From Virgibacillus ihumii (GTDB lineage: Bacteria; Bacillota; Bacilli; Bacillales; Amphibacillaceae): a DNA stretch of 64,000 nucleotides. The stretch spans positions 868,001 to 932,000 of the forward strand of contig NZ_CACVAN010000001.1 of the NCBI RefSeq assembly GCF_902726655.1, read 5' to 3'. This document shows, in pieces, positions 1 to 9,113 of the stretch (its first letter is position 1; each line of letters begins with the position of its first letter). The translations under genes were made by a program, and so were the position numbers. The notes under the pieces are model-generated. The model had not been told where the DNA came from and searched no databases. It saw nothing but the letters and a program-made list of their open reading frames with translations.

Positions 1-399
1 CGCCATTGTTCTGCCATGAAACGATTGCTGAAAAGCCGCGATCGTTTTGTTATCCTGATTATATGCACGTACCAGTTTAATAGCTGCTTCATTTGCTTCC
101 GCCCCACTATTGCAAAAAAACACCTGATCCAAACAACTATACTCCGTGAGCAAATCAGCAAGCTGTTGCTGCGGCCCAATTTGATATAAATTAGAACAAT
201 GCCAAACGTGATCAAGCTGGCTTGTGATGGATTTTTTTACCTCATCCGGAACATGGCCAAGATTGCATGTGGCGATGCCCGCCGCAAAGTCCAGATATTC
301 CTTTCCGTCAGCATCCCAGACGTAACTTCCTTTTGCCTTATCCACCGTTATTGGAAAACGGTTGTACGTATTCATCAGACTCGATTTTATTTTTTCCAT
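1..399 (-). CDS. argD: Acetylornithine aminotransferase, 5' part (runs off window)
   Basis: PLP-dependent aminotransferase that converts N-acetylglutamate semialdehyde to N-acetylornithine, step 4 of arginine synthesis. The visible N-terminal ~133 residues include MNTYNRFPI, the YLDFAAGIAT stretch and FFCNSGAEANEAAIKLVR, the cofactor-phosphate region of class III aminotransferases. The ATG at 399 follows the argB stop by only a few bases and has a GGGAGG upstream, so it is the last visible gene of the argCJBD operon. The 3' two thirds lie outside the window. Identification rests on motif and operon position. Confidence 0.9.
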   Translation of the reverse strand, partial: MEKIKSSLMNTYNRFPITVDKAKGSYVWDADGKEYLDFAAGIATCNLGHVPDEVKKSITSQLDHVWHCSNLYQIGPQQQLADLLTEYSCLDQVFFCNSGAEANEAAIKLVRAYNQDNKTIAAFQQSFHGRTMA

Positions 400-406
400 T
401 TATGGT

Positions 407-1207
407 TCATCCTCCCTTCTGAACCTTCATCATACTGACATCCTCAATAACAGTACCCACATTCTTACCCTTTATTAAATCGAGCAGGCTATTTTCTTCC
501 AGTCCACTAAGGATAACGACCTTTTTTACACCCTGATGCACACAATCCAATGCGGCCTGCACCTTAGGAACCATTCCACCGAAAATGGAACCAGTCTTCA
601 CCATTCGGTCAGCTTTTTCCTGATCCAGATGTGGAACAAGTTTTCTTGACTCCATAACACCGGGGATATTGGAAACAAAATACAATGGTGCTTCTAATTG
701 TATGGCAATAGCAGCAGCGGCAAGATCTGCGTTAATATTCCAGCGCTGACCATGTTTATCCGCAGATATCGGCGAGATTACCGGTATAATTTGCTGTGCT
801 GTCATGCCATTTATTCCATCCGCATTAACAGATTTTATCTTGCCTACAAACCCAAGCTGCTGATCTGTATACATCTTCTCGGCTTCAAGCAGCATACCGT
901 CAACACCACTTAACCCATAGGCATTTCCCCCGACTTTCGTTATACCGCGAACAATTTTTTTATTAACAAGGCCTGATAGCACCATCTCCGTAATATCGAG
1001 TGTTTCTTCGGTTGTTACACGCATTCCATCAATAAACTGAGATTCCACATTCAGTCTTTGCAGATAATCGGAAATATCCGGGCCGCCGCCATGCACAATA
1101 ATCGGTTGAATACCGTGTTCTTCAGCTAAATCGACAACATTTTGGTAAAATGATTCCGGTAACTGATCCAGTACACTTCCTCCACATTTTATAACCACGT
1201 ATGACAT
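407..1207 (-). CDS. argB: Acetylglutamate kinase
   Basis: Phosphorylates N-acetylglutamate (step 2 of arginine synthesis), cytoplasmic, amino-acid kinase fold. The protein is 266 aa, normal for the family. It has the N-terminal VIKCGGSVLD nucleotide-binding strand, the IVHGGGPDIS glycine loop and WNINADLAAAAIA in the second half. The ATG at 1207 has GGGAGG seven bases upstream. It lies 12 bp after argJ and 7 bp before argD, so it is part of one transcript. Nothing looks broken. Confidence 0.96.
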   Translation of the reverse strand: MSYVVIKCGGSVLDQLPESFYQNVVDLAEEHGIQPIIVHGGGPDISDYLQRLNVESQFIDGMRVTTEETLDITEMVLSGLVNKKIVRGITKVGGNAYGLSGVDGMLLEAEKMYTDQQLGFVGKIKSVNADGINGMTAQQIIPVISPISADKHGQRWNINADLAAAAIAIQLEAPLYFVSNIPGVMESRKLVPHLDQEKADRMVKTGSIFGGMVPKVQAALDCVHQGVKKVVILSGLEENSLLDLIKGKNVGTVIEDVSMMKVQKGG

Positions 1208-1219
1208 AAACAGACCTCC

Positions 1220-2455
1220 CTATGTTCGATAGGAAGCATTGATTCGTACATAATCGTACGAAAGGTCACATCCCCATGAATAAGCTTCCTGATTACCATC
1301 GTGCAAATCTACAGTAATCTGAATTTCCTTTTCATTTTCTAAATAGTATTGAACACCAGATTCATCAAATTCCAATGGCATACCATTTCCGACAATTTCC
1401 GTATCTCCTATTGACACTGACACCTTTTCCGGATCAAGTTGAATACCACTGTATCCGGCTGCGCAAATAATTCTTCCCCAGTTGACATCGGAACCGAATA
1501 TTGCTGTTTTTACCAGACTGGACCCGACAATTGATTTACCAATTGCTTGTGCATCTTCCTGCAGCAGAGCACCTTTCACCAATACTTCCACCAGTTTGGT
1601 AGCCCCTTCCCCGTCACTCGCAATCTGTTTTGCCAGTTCAGTGCAGACAAGAGATAAACCATGTTGGAATAGTTGACGGTCTCCCTCATTATCCATCGTA
1701 ATAGTGGAGTTACCAGTCATTCCATTAGCCATAACCATCACGGTATCATTTGTGCTCGTATCTCCATCAACGGTGATTGCATTAAATGTCTTGTTGACGG
1801 TGGATTGAAGCGCACAATGAAGTGCCTCTGCTTCAATTGCCGCATCTGTGGTCAAAAAAGCAAACATTGTTGCCATATTCGGATTAATCATTCCGGAACC
1901 TTTCGCAGAACCCCCGATGGTTACAGTCCGACCATCTATTTGCAACTGTACCGAAGCGGACTTGGTAAATGTGTCTGTCGTCAATATTGCCTGATTAAAA
2001 TTTTCATCGATGGATTCTTCCATCGTAATTTGTTCAATTCCATTTTTAAGCTTATCCATTGGAAGTTGTTCACCAATAACACCGGTTGAATTCACTGCAA
2101 CATCATGGTCTTTCAACCCCACTTTTTCAGCAAACCAATGGCGCATTTGATATGCATTGTGAAGTCCTTGTTCACCAGTACATGCATTGGCTATCGCAGA
2201 ATTCACAATTAATCCCTGCAGCAATTGCTCGGTGGCTATGCTTTCTTTTGTGACTTTAAGCGGTGCGGCCTGAAATAGATTAGTAGTATATACAGCTGCT
2301 GCATTTGCGGGAGCTTCTGAATACAACCAGGCCAAATCCTTCCGTTTACGACGCATGCCGCAGTGCAACCCACCGGCATGGAACCCTTTTGGTGCTGTAA
2401 CTCCCTCTTCCATGACGCTCAAATTATTAATAGGCTGTTTGGTTTCTACCACCAT
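1220..2455 (-). CDS. argJ: Bifunctional ornithine acetyltransferase / N-acetylglutamate synthase
   Basis: Recycles the acetyl group from acetylornithine to glutamate and can also make acetylglutamate from acetyl-CoA. The precursor is 411 aa and self-cleaves into two chains. The cleavage site is visible as NPNMA/TMFAF, with the new N-terminal nucleophile Thr196 preceded by GGSAKGSGMI. GGAGG lies nine bases before the ATG. The gap to argC upstream is 14 bp. Having argJ rather than argE implies the cyclic, acetyl-recycling form of the pathway. Confidence 0.96.
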   Translation of the reverse strand: MVVETKQPINNLSVMEEGVTAPKGFHAGGLHCGMRRKRKDLAWLYSEAPANAAAVYTTNLFQAAPLKVTKESIATEQLLQGLIVNSAIANACTGEQGLHNAYQMRHWFAEKVGLKDHDVAVNSTGVIGEQLPMDKLKNGIEQITMEESIDENFNQAILTTDTFTKSASVQLQIDGRTVTIGGSAKGSGMINPNMATMFAFLTTDAAIEAEALHCALQSTVNKTFNAITVDGDTSTNDTVMVMANGMTGNSTITMDNEGDRQLFQHGLSLVCTELAKQIASDGEGATKLVEVLVKGALLQEDAQAIGKSIVGSSLVKTAIFGSDVNWGRIICAAGYSGIQLDPEKVSVSIGDTEIVGNGMPLEFDESGVQYYLENEKEIQITVDLHDGNQEAYSWGCDLSYDYVRINASYRT

Positions 2456-2469
2456 GAATCACTCCCTCC

Positions 2470-3510
2470 TTATGGATAAACAGGTACCACATCAAGACCT
2501 GTTTGTTCATTCCATCCGTTAATAAGATTCATATTTTGAATCGCTTGTGTTGCTGCACCCTTGCCTAGGTTGTCGATAACGGAAATAACAGACAATACAT
2601 TTGTACGCTGGTCAACTGAAGTACCAATATCACAAAAATTTGTTCCATAGACATCTTTAGTTGCGGGTAAACTTTTTTCAGGACGCACCCTTACAAAAAA
2701 ATCATCCTGATAAAAATTTTCGTACAGTTGATTGACTGCCACATTTTTGATCGTCTCATTCAACTGTATGTATATCGTACATAAAATCCCTCTAGTCATC
2801 GGAACAAGGTGCGGATTAAAAATAACCGCTGACTCTTTGCCAGATATATCCGCAGCAATCTGTTCCATTTCGGGTGCATGCCGGTGACTTCCAGGCTTAT
2901 ATGCTTTCGTATTCTCATTAATCTCCGAAAACATCATCCCCTTTGCTGGCTTCCTTCCAGCTCCGGAAACGCCTGTTTTTCCGTCAACAATAACCGGTGT
3001 GGAATAATTCACCAAATTTGATTTCAACAATGGAGCCATCCCAAGTAATGCTGCCGTTGGATAACAGCCAGGGTTTGAAATAAAATTACCCTTACTAATT
3101 TCATCCCGATATAATTCAGGAAGCCCATAAATTGCCATGTCGAGATATTCTTGCGGGGCTGGTGCATCTTTATACCATTCTTCGTATAAACTTCCGCGCT
3201 TCAATCGAAAATCTCCTGATAAATCAATACATTGAATTCCTTTTTCTACAAAACCGGGGGCATGATCCTTGGCTACACCGGCTGGAGTTGCAAAAAATAA
3301 AATATCAACCCGTGAACTTATTTCATTTTCATTAAATCCATTCAGTGGCAGCTCCATAATATTGTGCAACTGTGGAAATTGATCCGTGAGCTGTTCGCCC
3401 TGTGTCGAACTGGAAACCAGCAACTCAAGTGAAACCTTTGGATGGTTATGCAAGTTGCGGATTAATTCTACACCGCCATAACCGCTTGCACCGATAATTC
3501 CTACCTTCAT
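2470..3510 (-). CDS. argC: N-acetyl-gamma-glutamyl-phosphate reductase
   Basis: NADPH-dependent reductase for step 3 of arginine synthesis. The protein is 346 aa and starts with the Rossmann motif GIIGASGYGG. The catalytic cysteine is C149 in SNPGCYPTA, followed by the HRHAPEMEQ region. It is the first gene of the operon, with a GGGGGAG ribosome site and two ARG boxes 25-60 bp upstream. It is expected to be repressed by ArgR/AhrC when arginine is plentiful. Confidence 0.96.
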   Translation of the reverse strand: MKVGIIGASGYGGVELIRNLHNHPKVSLELLVSSSTQGEQLTDQFPQLHNIMELPLNGFNENEISSRVDILFFATPAGVAKDHAPGFVEKGIQCIDLSGDFRLKRGSLYEEWYKDAPAPQEYLDMAIYGLPELYRDEISKGNFISNPGCYPTAALLGMAPLLKSNLVNYSTPVIVDGKTGVSGAGRKPAKGMMFSEINENTKAYKPGSHRHAPEMEQIAADISGKESAVIFNPHLVPMTRGILCTIYIQLNETIKNVAVNQLYENFYQDDFFVRVRPEKSLPATKDVYGTNFCDIGTSVDQRTNVLSVISVIDNLGKGAATQAIQNMNLINGWNEQTGLDVVPVYP

Positions 3511-3534
3511 GAATATCTCCCCCGTAAAATGATT

Positions 3535-3572
3535 TGAGAATAATTATACATATTATTGCATAATTATTCAAC
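3535..3572 (-). promoter_or_regulatory. Two tandem ARG boxes upstream of argC
   Basis: Two imperfect palindromes match the arginine-repressor site TGAATWWWWATTCA. Read on the minus strand, the distal one (3557-3570) is TGAATAATTATGCA with one mismatch. The proximal one lies at 3537-3550 with two mismatches. Their centres are 20 bp apart, so the 18-bp boxes are separated by 2 bp, the usual geometry for hexameric ArgR/AhrC. A promoter must lie just upstream in the A/T-rich 3571-3610 stretch, but I cannot fix its -35 and -10 with confidence. Confidence 0.8.
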
Positions 3573-3615
3573 AATAAATTTAAATAATTTTATAAGATAT
3601 TACATGCAAACTAAA

Positions 3616-3655
3616 AAGGACATAGACTCGGATCGTATTCCGAATCTATGTCCTT
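3616..3655 (-). terminator. Rho-independent terminator after dinB
   Basis: A 17-bp inverted repeat (3616-3632 with 3639-3655, one mismatch, 6-nt loop) is followed on the minus strand by TTTTAG. It lies 87 bp beyond the polymerase IV stop codon and just upstream of the argC promoter region, so it separates the two units. Confidence 0.8.
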
Positions 3656-3741
3656 AGGAAGATCAATTATAGTATTTGATTAACACTTCATTACATAGTG
3701 AGCGAGACAGTTTTTATGGAAATTTTCTACCAATAACCTTG

Positions 3742-4986
3742 CTATTTTTTGCGATAATCATCCAAAAAATCTTTTTGAAAGCTTGTTCTTGGCTGTTGAT
3801 CGTCTTTTTCATCGTTTTTTAATTGTTTGAAGGTACTTTTCCCGTATTTTTGGGTCAGCTTTTCGATGGTGTCGTACAATTTTTCTTTATCCGCTTCTTT
3901 TTCATACGTAAACAAATCCAATTGCTTAGCAATATACTGCTTTTCTTCCACGTCTTGAACAGTAATTCCCAGCAGGCGGATCGGCTCCAGATTCCAGTGC
4001 TTATGCAGTAATTCATTAGCAAAATACAGAATGTCGTCCTTGTTTTCAATATAGGTCTGCAGCTTTTTGCTCCGGGTAATGGTTTTCCGGTCATAGTAGC
4101 GGATGGTAATCTGAATACTTCTTCCTGCAGCCTGTTTCCGTTTCATGCGCCGCTCCACATTATCAGCAAGCTTGCCCATCAACTGCCGAATCTCGGTATC
4201 ATCTGTTGTATCAGCCGGCAATGTTTGTGAGCTGCCAATACTTTTGAATTCATGTACAGCTTCCGGATCCACTGCCCTTGTATCAATACCGTTGGCTCTG
4301 TTCTGCAAACGTTCACCGTTTATTCCGAGCACCTGTTTTAGTTGATATAGTTTCCCCTTTGCCAGATCTCCAATGGTATTGATATTAACTGCTTGCAATT
4401 TTTCGGCAGTTTTTTCACCTACTCCATACATTTCTGCAATTGGCAACGGCCAAAGTTTGTACGGCAGGTCACGTTTGCGTAATACAGTAATTCCCATTGG
4501 CTTCTTCATGTCAGAAGCCATCTTCGCCAAAAACTTATTCGGAGCGATGCCAATACTGCTTGGCAAATCCAATTCACGATTAATCCTGGACTGCAGATTA
4601 TCAGCAATCTCCAGCGGGGTTCCAAATTCCGTACTATCCGTAACATCCATATACCCTTCATCAATGGAAACCGGCTGAACGAGAGGAGTGATTTCAGCCA
4701 TCATCTTGAAGATTTCCCGTGAAGCAGTCCGGTACCGATCGAAATTCGGACGAAGCACACGCAGTTCCGGACACAACCTTCTTGCCTGCCATAACGGCAT
4801 CGTTGTTTTGACACCTTTGGCCCGCGCTTCGTAGCTGCTCGTTACAACAATTCCCTTTCGCTCTTCGGGATTGCCGGCAATAGCTAAAGGTATCCCCTTC
4901 AATTTTGGATTATAGGCCATTTCCACGGAAGCATAAAACGAATTCATATCGACATGAAAAATAACCTTGCCTTTTTTAGGCTGCAT
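3742..4986 (-). CDS. dinB: DNA polymerase IV (Y-family translesion polymerase)
   Basis: Error-prone lesion-bypass polymerase, 414 aa from the chosen start. It shows the Y-family motif FHVDMNSFYASVE with the first metal aspartate, the PVSIDEGYMDVT motif with the second Asp/Glu, the GVGEKTAEKLQ helix-hairpin-helix and a C-terminal little-finger domain. An upstream in-frame GTG at 4995 exists, but AGAGG abuts it, whereas the same AGAGG is nine bases before the ATG at 4986, so 4986 is preferred. A LexA-type box lies just upstream, so SOS induction is likely. Confidence 0.94.
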   Translation of the reverse strand: MQPKKGKVIFHVDMNSFYASVEMAYNPKLKGIPLAIAGNPEERKGIVVTSSYEARAKGVKTTMPLWQARRLCPELRVLRPNFDRYRTASREIFKMMAEITPLVQPVSIDEGYMDVTDSTEFGTPLEIADNLQSRINRELDLPSSIGIAPNKFLAKMASDMKKPMGITVLRKRDLPYKLWPLPIAEMYGVGEKTAEKLQAVNINTIGDLAKGKLYQLKQVLGINGERLQNRANGIDTRAVDPEAVHEFKSIGSSQTLPADTTDDTEIRQLMGKLADNVERRMKRKQAAGRSIQITIRYYDRKTITRSKKLQTYIENKDDILYFANELLHKHWNLEPIRLLGITVQDVEEKQYIAKQLDLFTYEKEADKEKLYDTIEKLTQKYGKSTFKQLKNDEKDDQQPRTSFQKDFLDDYRKK

Positions 4987-5001
4987 GACTAACACCCTCT
5001 G

Positions 5002-5015
5002 CGAACATCCGTTTG
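5002..5015 (-). promoter_or_regulatory. LexA/DinR (SOS) operator of dinB
   Basis: CGAACATCCGTTTG matches the Bacillus SOS consensus CGAACRNRYGTTYG with a single mismatch. It lies about 15 bp upstream of the dinB start, overlapping the expected leader or promoter. Confidence 0.7.
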
Positions 5016-5232
5016 TATTACCAATTATAACATAAGAAAATTATAACCGTGAAATACTTTTTAGAAAACCTTCCCTTATGGGAAATCCAAAACTTCCCCT
5101 TATAATGGTATCATTTAAAAGCCAGTCCTTACCCGACTGTATAAAGAGTTAACTCCTGATCCAAAACGGGTTTTATTGGCAGTCACCGAGCTTCCAAAGT
5201 TTATCGACTATGGCAGCCGGTCTGATCCGATT

Positions 5233-6087
5233 TTATCTCCGGATCTCTTTCCGATATGCATAAGAAAAGAGCAAGGAAATAAAGATGGCACCACCAATAA
5301 TATTGCCAATACTTGCCGGGATGAGATTAAATAATAAATATTCATACCATTCATAGTTGTCGGATGCAAATAGACCAAGGCTAAAATAGCCCATATTTGC
5401 CGCGCTGTGCTGAAAGTTACCTGCCACAAAAAGGGTAACAGGCAACGCTGTGCCCATAATTTTGCCGATCATATCTCTGGCCGAGGTTGTTAAAAAAGCA
5501 GCCATGCCAATAAGCCAATTGGCGACGATCCCCGACAAAACGACCTGAATCCAGCCAATCCAACCATGCTCAGCAAATTGCATTTTATGACCAAGAAGGG
5601 TTTCAAGTCCTTTCGTGAATTCAGGTGTCATGGAGCCTGAACCAATTATTAACAGGGCAACAAACAACGCGCCTGCAATGTTGCCAATATAGGTTGCAAC
5701 CCAGAATTTAAGGTATTTATGTTTCTTCCAATAAGATTTTTGCAAATAATATGTTGGCAAAAGCACATTCACTTCGGTAAACAAAACAGATCCTGATATA
5801 AATACCATTAGATAACCTGTTGCAAATCCAAGTCCCTGCAATAAATAGGCCAGTCCTTTAGCATCAACGCCGAGAGAAAGCAATACCGAAAAAACAGCCC
5901 CAAAGGTCATAAATGATCCGGCTGCTAAAGACAGAATGAACTGGGATGGCATATTTTTATTAAGATGCTCTTTCCCTTTTTCACCGAACGTCCGCATAAC
6001 CTGTGATGGAAGAAAAAACTGCCTTTCAACTTCCTTTGGTGTGCTGTTGGCTTGGTGCGATAATTCCTGGTTGTCTTTGTCTCCCAT
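5233..6087 (-). CDS. Formate/nitrite transporter (FNT) family channel
   Basis: Integral membrane protein of 284 aa with six predicted membrane segments, pentameric channel family for small monovalent anions (formate, nitrite, HS-). Supporting stretches are AAGSFMTFGAVFSVLL, LVFISGSVLFTEVNVLL, the NIAGALFVALL segment and VAGNFQHSAANMGYF near the conserved pore histidine region. A soluble N-terminus of ~55 residues precedes the first helix. GGAGG is seven bases before the ATG. The substrate cannot be named from sequence, and the neighbours (dinB, S66 peptidase) give no hint. Confidence 0.85.
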   Translation of the reverse strand: MGDKDNQELSHQANSTPKEVERQFFLPSQVMRTFGEKGKEHLNKNMPSQFILSLAAGSFMTFGAVFSVLLSLGVDAKGLAYLLQGLGFATGYLMVFISGSVLFTEVNVLLPTYYLQKSYWKKHKYLKFWVATYIGNIAGALFVALLIIGSGSMTPEFTKGLETLLGHKMQFAEHGWIGWIQVVLSGIVANWLIGMAAFLTTSARDMIGKIMGTALPVTLFVAGNFQHSAANMGYFSLGLFASDNYEWYEYLLFNLIPASIGNIIGGAIFISLLFSYAYRKEIRR

Positions 6088-6907
6088 AAGGTTGCCTCCG
6101 ATCTGTTTGGGGTCTGAGCTAGCTGGATTGATTTAAGTAATTAGAAATTCTGTGAACTGAAAAAGGGAGTCACCGTTATTCAAAGTTTAGCTGTTAATTA
6201 AATGCCATCTTCCTACATTCCGAAAAGCAACCCATGACGACTTTATGACGTTTGATTTGTTCCCCCGGTAAAAATGGACAAGTGGCTATTGTGAATTTTT
6301 GTCTGACAAAAACCCTTTCTCCTCTATTTCTGGGAAGAGCTTATCTCTTTCAAACTTTAATCATTAAAATTTCTTTTTTCTTCTAATTCATGATCTTTGT
6401 TTGAATAAGCCAGCTTAATCAGCTGGTTTTATCTCGCCGTTTCCTCTAACTGAATCAAAGGCTTAATCTTTCTTGTCATATTCCTCTATCGGCGCTCCAT
6501 TTTCCCGCGCCACCGTCTATATAGATTCATTGTTGTAATATCCCCATTTATTTCTACGTCTAAACGTACGATATTTCCCTTACTATTTATCCTGTCTTGT
6601 TGGTGTTTGCTGAAAAATAATGTCTATTTTTTCCGGATAAATTTACTTATTAGCTCATACAAGCACAGGCCCTACAAGACTCGCTACAAGTGAATGGCTA
6701 GTTCTTACTAATACATCTGCTGTTTTGCGTATGTTGTCTTTCACGTATTTTCCTCTTGCGTCATGCTTAAGCATGTGCTGGAGCCGTATAAAGTTTTTGC
6801 GCTTTTTTCATGTTTTTGCGGTTAAAGCTCTTTAGCCGCATAGCATTAAGGATAATCACCAGAAAACTGGCTTTTTGGATGAATATCAAGTTTGATTATA
6901 TTCTACA
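6088..6907. other. Gene-free stretch of about 820 bp
   Basis: No convincing gene. The first ~100 bp should hold the promoter of the FNT gene. A 39-codon minus-strand ORF ending near 6658 (starting MLKHDARGKY) has no recognisable ribosome site and no family I know. It may be the relic of a lost gene. There is no clear terminator or repeat. Confidence 0.5.
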
Positions 6908-7939
6908 CTACTTAACTCCGTTTTCCAGAATTGAAAAAGTTTTCTTGGAACAATCAATCTCCGCCATTGCACCATACGGCAAAACTAATTTTGGCTCAGT
7001 ATGACCGAAATTCAGGTTATAAAGAACAGGTAAGTTTTCTAAATTATTTTCCCTCATAACCTGATGAATGACTTCTTTATATAATTCATAATACCTCTCA
7101 TCCATTGGTTTGCCGAAGATTAAACCGCTTGCCTTTTGCAGTATGCCCTGTGCGGCATAATTACGAAGCCAATATTTTATAAGATCGGGTTCCGGTTTCT
7201 CTTCGGAGGTTTCAAAAAAGAGAATGCTATCCTCCCAATATTTTGGTTCTGGCCAGATTTCTGTACTTTTTGCGAACTCCAAAACGTCGATGCAACCGCC
7301 AATAAGTCTCCCTTGTGCAACTCCAGATCCGTGCAGCACTTCATATCCTGTATTTAGTTGCATTGTTCGTCGTTGATTTTTATTTACTGCATCCCATTCC
7401 AAATGTTCACTCGTCCATTTTTGGGCAGGGTTGATTTCACCAATAACTTCATCAGAAAAAAGTGTGCGTTTCAACATTTCAATAGTATAGGGATCCATTT
7501 CAACGTTTTCAGCAAAATCCGTCAAAATGGCTGGACCGTAAAAGGAACTTACTCCTGCTTTAAGACAAAACAAATGAGAAACTGTCACGTCGGAATAGCC
7601 CATAAAAATTTTAGGATTTTCACGAATTACATCGAATTCAATATACGGTAGTAAACGAATACTATCTTCACCACCAATATTAGCAATGATTCCTTTAATG
7701 CTTTTATCCTTAAACGCCTCCATTAAATCTTCGGCACGTGACTGTGGATTCTCATAAATATAATCAGAACCTTTCAAACTATTGGGCATTGGAACAACCT
7801 CAAGTCCAAAAATATTTTCCAACCTCTTTACACCTTGCTCATACCGCCATCTAAGTTCTGCGTCCCCTGCCCCTCCCCAAGAGGGACTTACTGTCGCAAC
7901 TTTATCTCCCTTTTGCAATTTGTTTGGTTTTATTAACAA
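6908..7939 (-). CDS. S66 family peptidase, LD-carboxypeptidase/MccF-like
   Basis: 343-aa member of the S66 serine peptidases, which trim peptidoglycan tetrapeptides (LdcA) or cleave microcin C-type peptide nucleotides (MccF). The Ser-Glu-His triad can be placed: Ser116 in MGYSDVT, Glu243 in FFETSEE and His313 in NFGHTEPK. The GIIANIGGED loop is present. The length and the ETSEEKPEP stretch fit the MccF-type branch better than LdcA. The start is a TTG with GGTGGGG upstream. It appears monocistronic. Substrate is unproven. Confidence 0.85.
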   Translation of the reverse strand: MLIKPNKLQKGDKVATVSPSWGGAGDAELRWRYEQGVKRLENIFGLEVVPMPNSLKGSDYIYENPQSRAEDLMEAFKDKSIKGIIANIGGEDSIRLLPYIEFDVIRENPKIFMGYSDVTVSHLFCLKAGVSSFYGPAILTDFAENVEMDPYTIEMLKRTLFSDEVIGEINPAQKWTSEHLEWDAVNKNQRRTMQLNTGYEVLHGSGVAQGRLIGGCIDVLEFAKSTEIWPEPKYWEDSILFFETSEEKPEPDLIKYWLRNYAAQGILQKASGLIFGKPMDERYYELYKEVIHQVMRENNLENLPVLYNLNFGHTEPKLVLPYGAMAEIDCSKKTFSILENGVK

Positions 7940-8233
7940 ATCAACCCCACCTTCCTAAAATGCATAATTTCATAATCTTGATCCATTTTAGCATCTTCTG
8001 TCTCATCCCTATCTTTTCAGCAAACCTAATTGATCCTTTATTCATTTCCTGAACTCATTTACAATTCTTGCGCCCGTTCGTATAAATAAAAACCACTCAG
8101 ATACTTTTCAAATGAGTATCCTAAAACTGTGGATATTTCAATCCATAGGCAAGCATTCTATCCATCCCAATATGGGCTACCCAAATTGCAAAATAACATT
8201 AAAGAAATATAGCTTAGAACTTGCGTATGTATT

Positions 8234-8280
8234 GGGCGCCAAGGCTTATTGCGGAATGACGCCCGATCGTATAGTTGAAC
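8234..8280 (+). repeat. Palindromic repeat copy 1
   Basis: Member of the window-wide family: GGCGCC arm, central TTATT, GACGCCCGAT arm and a right end GTTGAAC. It touches the 3' end of the DinB-fold gene. Confidence 0.6.
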
Positions 8281-8285
8281 AAGGT

Positions 8286-8804
8286 TTACCTATTTCCCAA
8301 CAATCTTTTGATTGTTCTGATCTGTCCACGATGGTTGATTTCGTCTTCCATAACATGAAACCATAGATAATAATTGTTATAAGGTACGCCATTATCCCAT
8401 TTATTCTCCTCAAATAACCAGTTATCATCCTTGGATTTAAGATGGGTTATTGTATTTTCTCTAACTTGTGTTAATTCATCTAAATAATAATCAATAGAAT
8501 GATTTTTAATCACTTCTCTTGCCTTATCTCCTAACTCCAGAGATGTTCCCCTTTTTAGGTATTCATCTTTTGTTAAATCTCTTTTTTCAAACGAAATAAT
8601 TTGATGAACATACTCAATTGAGGCAATATGTGATAAAAGAGAACCAATTGAATTTGAATTATCATTTGGTAAGTAATCTAAATCGCTTTGGTTTAAATTA
8701 GAGACTTCACTCCATGTAATTTCCCTCGAATGTTCAAGCATCCATACTAGTTCCCCTACTTTTTCAGTAAAGTTTTCTTTTGTTTTTATTTTATAATCAA
8801 TCAC
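8286..8804 (-). CDS. DinB-superfamily (DUF664-type) protein
   Basis: 172-aa predicted four-helix bundle of the DinB/YfiT-like superfamily, often metal-dependent thiol S-transferases or of unknown role and unrelated to polymerase DinB. The metal-ligand pattern is visible: LLSHIASIEYVHQ in helix 2 and LWFHVMEDEINHRGQI near the C-terminus, giving three histidines. The start is GTG behind GGAGG. Single-gene unit. The role here is unknown. Confidence 0.8.
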   Translation of the reverse strand: MIDYKIKTKENFTEKVGELVWMLEHSREITWSEVSNLNQSDLDYLPNDNSNSIGSLLSHIASIEYVHQIISFEKRDLTKDEYLKRGTSLELGDKAREVIKNHSIDYYLDELTQVRENTITHLKSKDDNWLFEENKWDNGVPYNNYYLWFHVMEDEINHRGQIRTIKRLLGNR

Positions 8805-8856
8805 CCATCTACCTCCATTCTATGGTATGCACAATAATACCAATAAAAAAGAAAAA

Positions 8857-8897
8857 ATAAAGACTGATAGTTTGTGAAAATATATGGTATAATTTAA
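8857..8897. promoter_or_regulatory. Conserved promoter-like element, copy 1
   Basis: AAATAAAGACTGAT followed by a spacer and ATGGTATAAT. Very similar sequences occur at 30845-30892 and 47340-47388, each upstream of a minus-strand gene. CTGATA and TATAAT are 18 bp apart on the plus strand. Confidence 0.35.
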
Positions 8898-9068
8898 TTT
8901 GAACATACAAGAAACGCAACCTATTTTTAATTAGTGTGGATCTATGTCAATTAGCTGTTTAAACTCAATCAATGAATCGAAAAACAAATTCTGAATACGT
9001 TTCATTTCTAAATTTAATTGTTCTTCATTCTCGCCCTCGAATTGTTTATATCCCATGATGCAATATCA

Positions 9069-9109
9069 ACGCCAATCCTTATTAGAGATTAGCGCCCTTT
9101 TGTGGAATA
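9069..9109 (+). repeat. Palindromic repeat copy 2
   Basis: ACGCCAATC arm, TTATTAGA loop, GATTAGCGCCC arm and tail TTTTGTGGAATA. Lies directly after the UvrA-like pseudogene stop. Confidence 0.75.
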
Positions 9110-9113
9110 CTGG

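Noticed and set aside
5117..5325. Plus-strand open stretch containing KELTPDPKRVLLAV
   Set aside because: Reads protein-like but has no start codon and its second half is antisense to the FNT gene; I could not name a family, so it is not annotated.
8112..8366. 84-codon plus-strand reading frame upstream of the DinB-fold gene end
   Set aside because: It crosses palindromic repeat copy 1, overlaps the opposite-strand gene, and has no ribosome site.
8930..9057. Possible small minus-strand gene starting MGYKQFEGENEEQ
   Set aside because: Careful reading shows the frame stops after ~30 codons; no ribosome site and no family.
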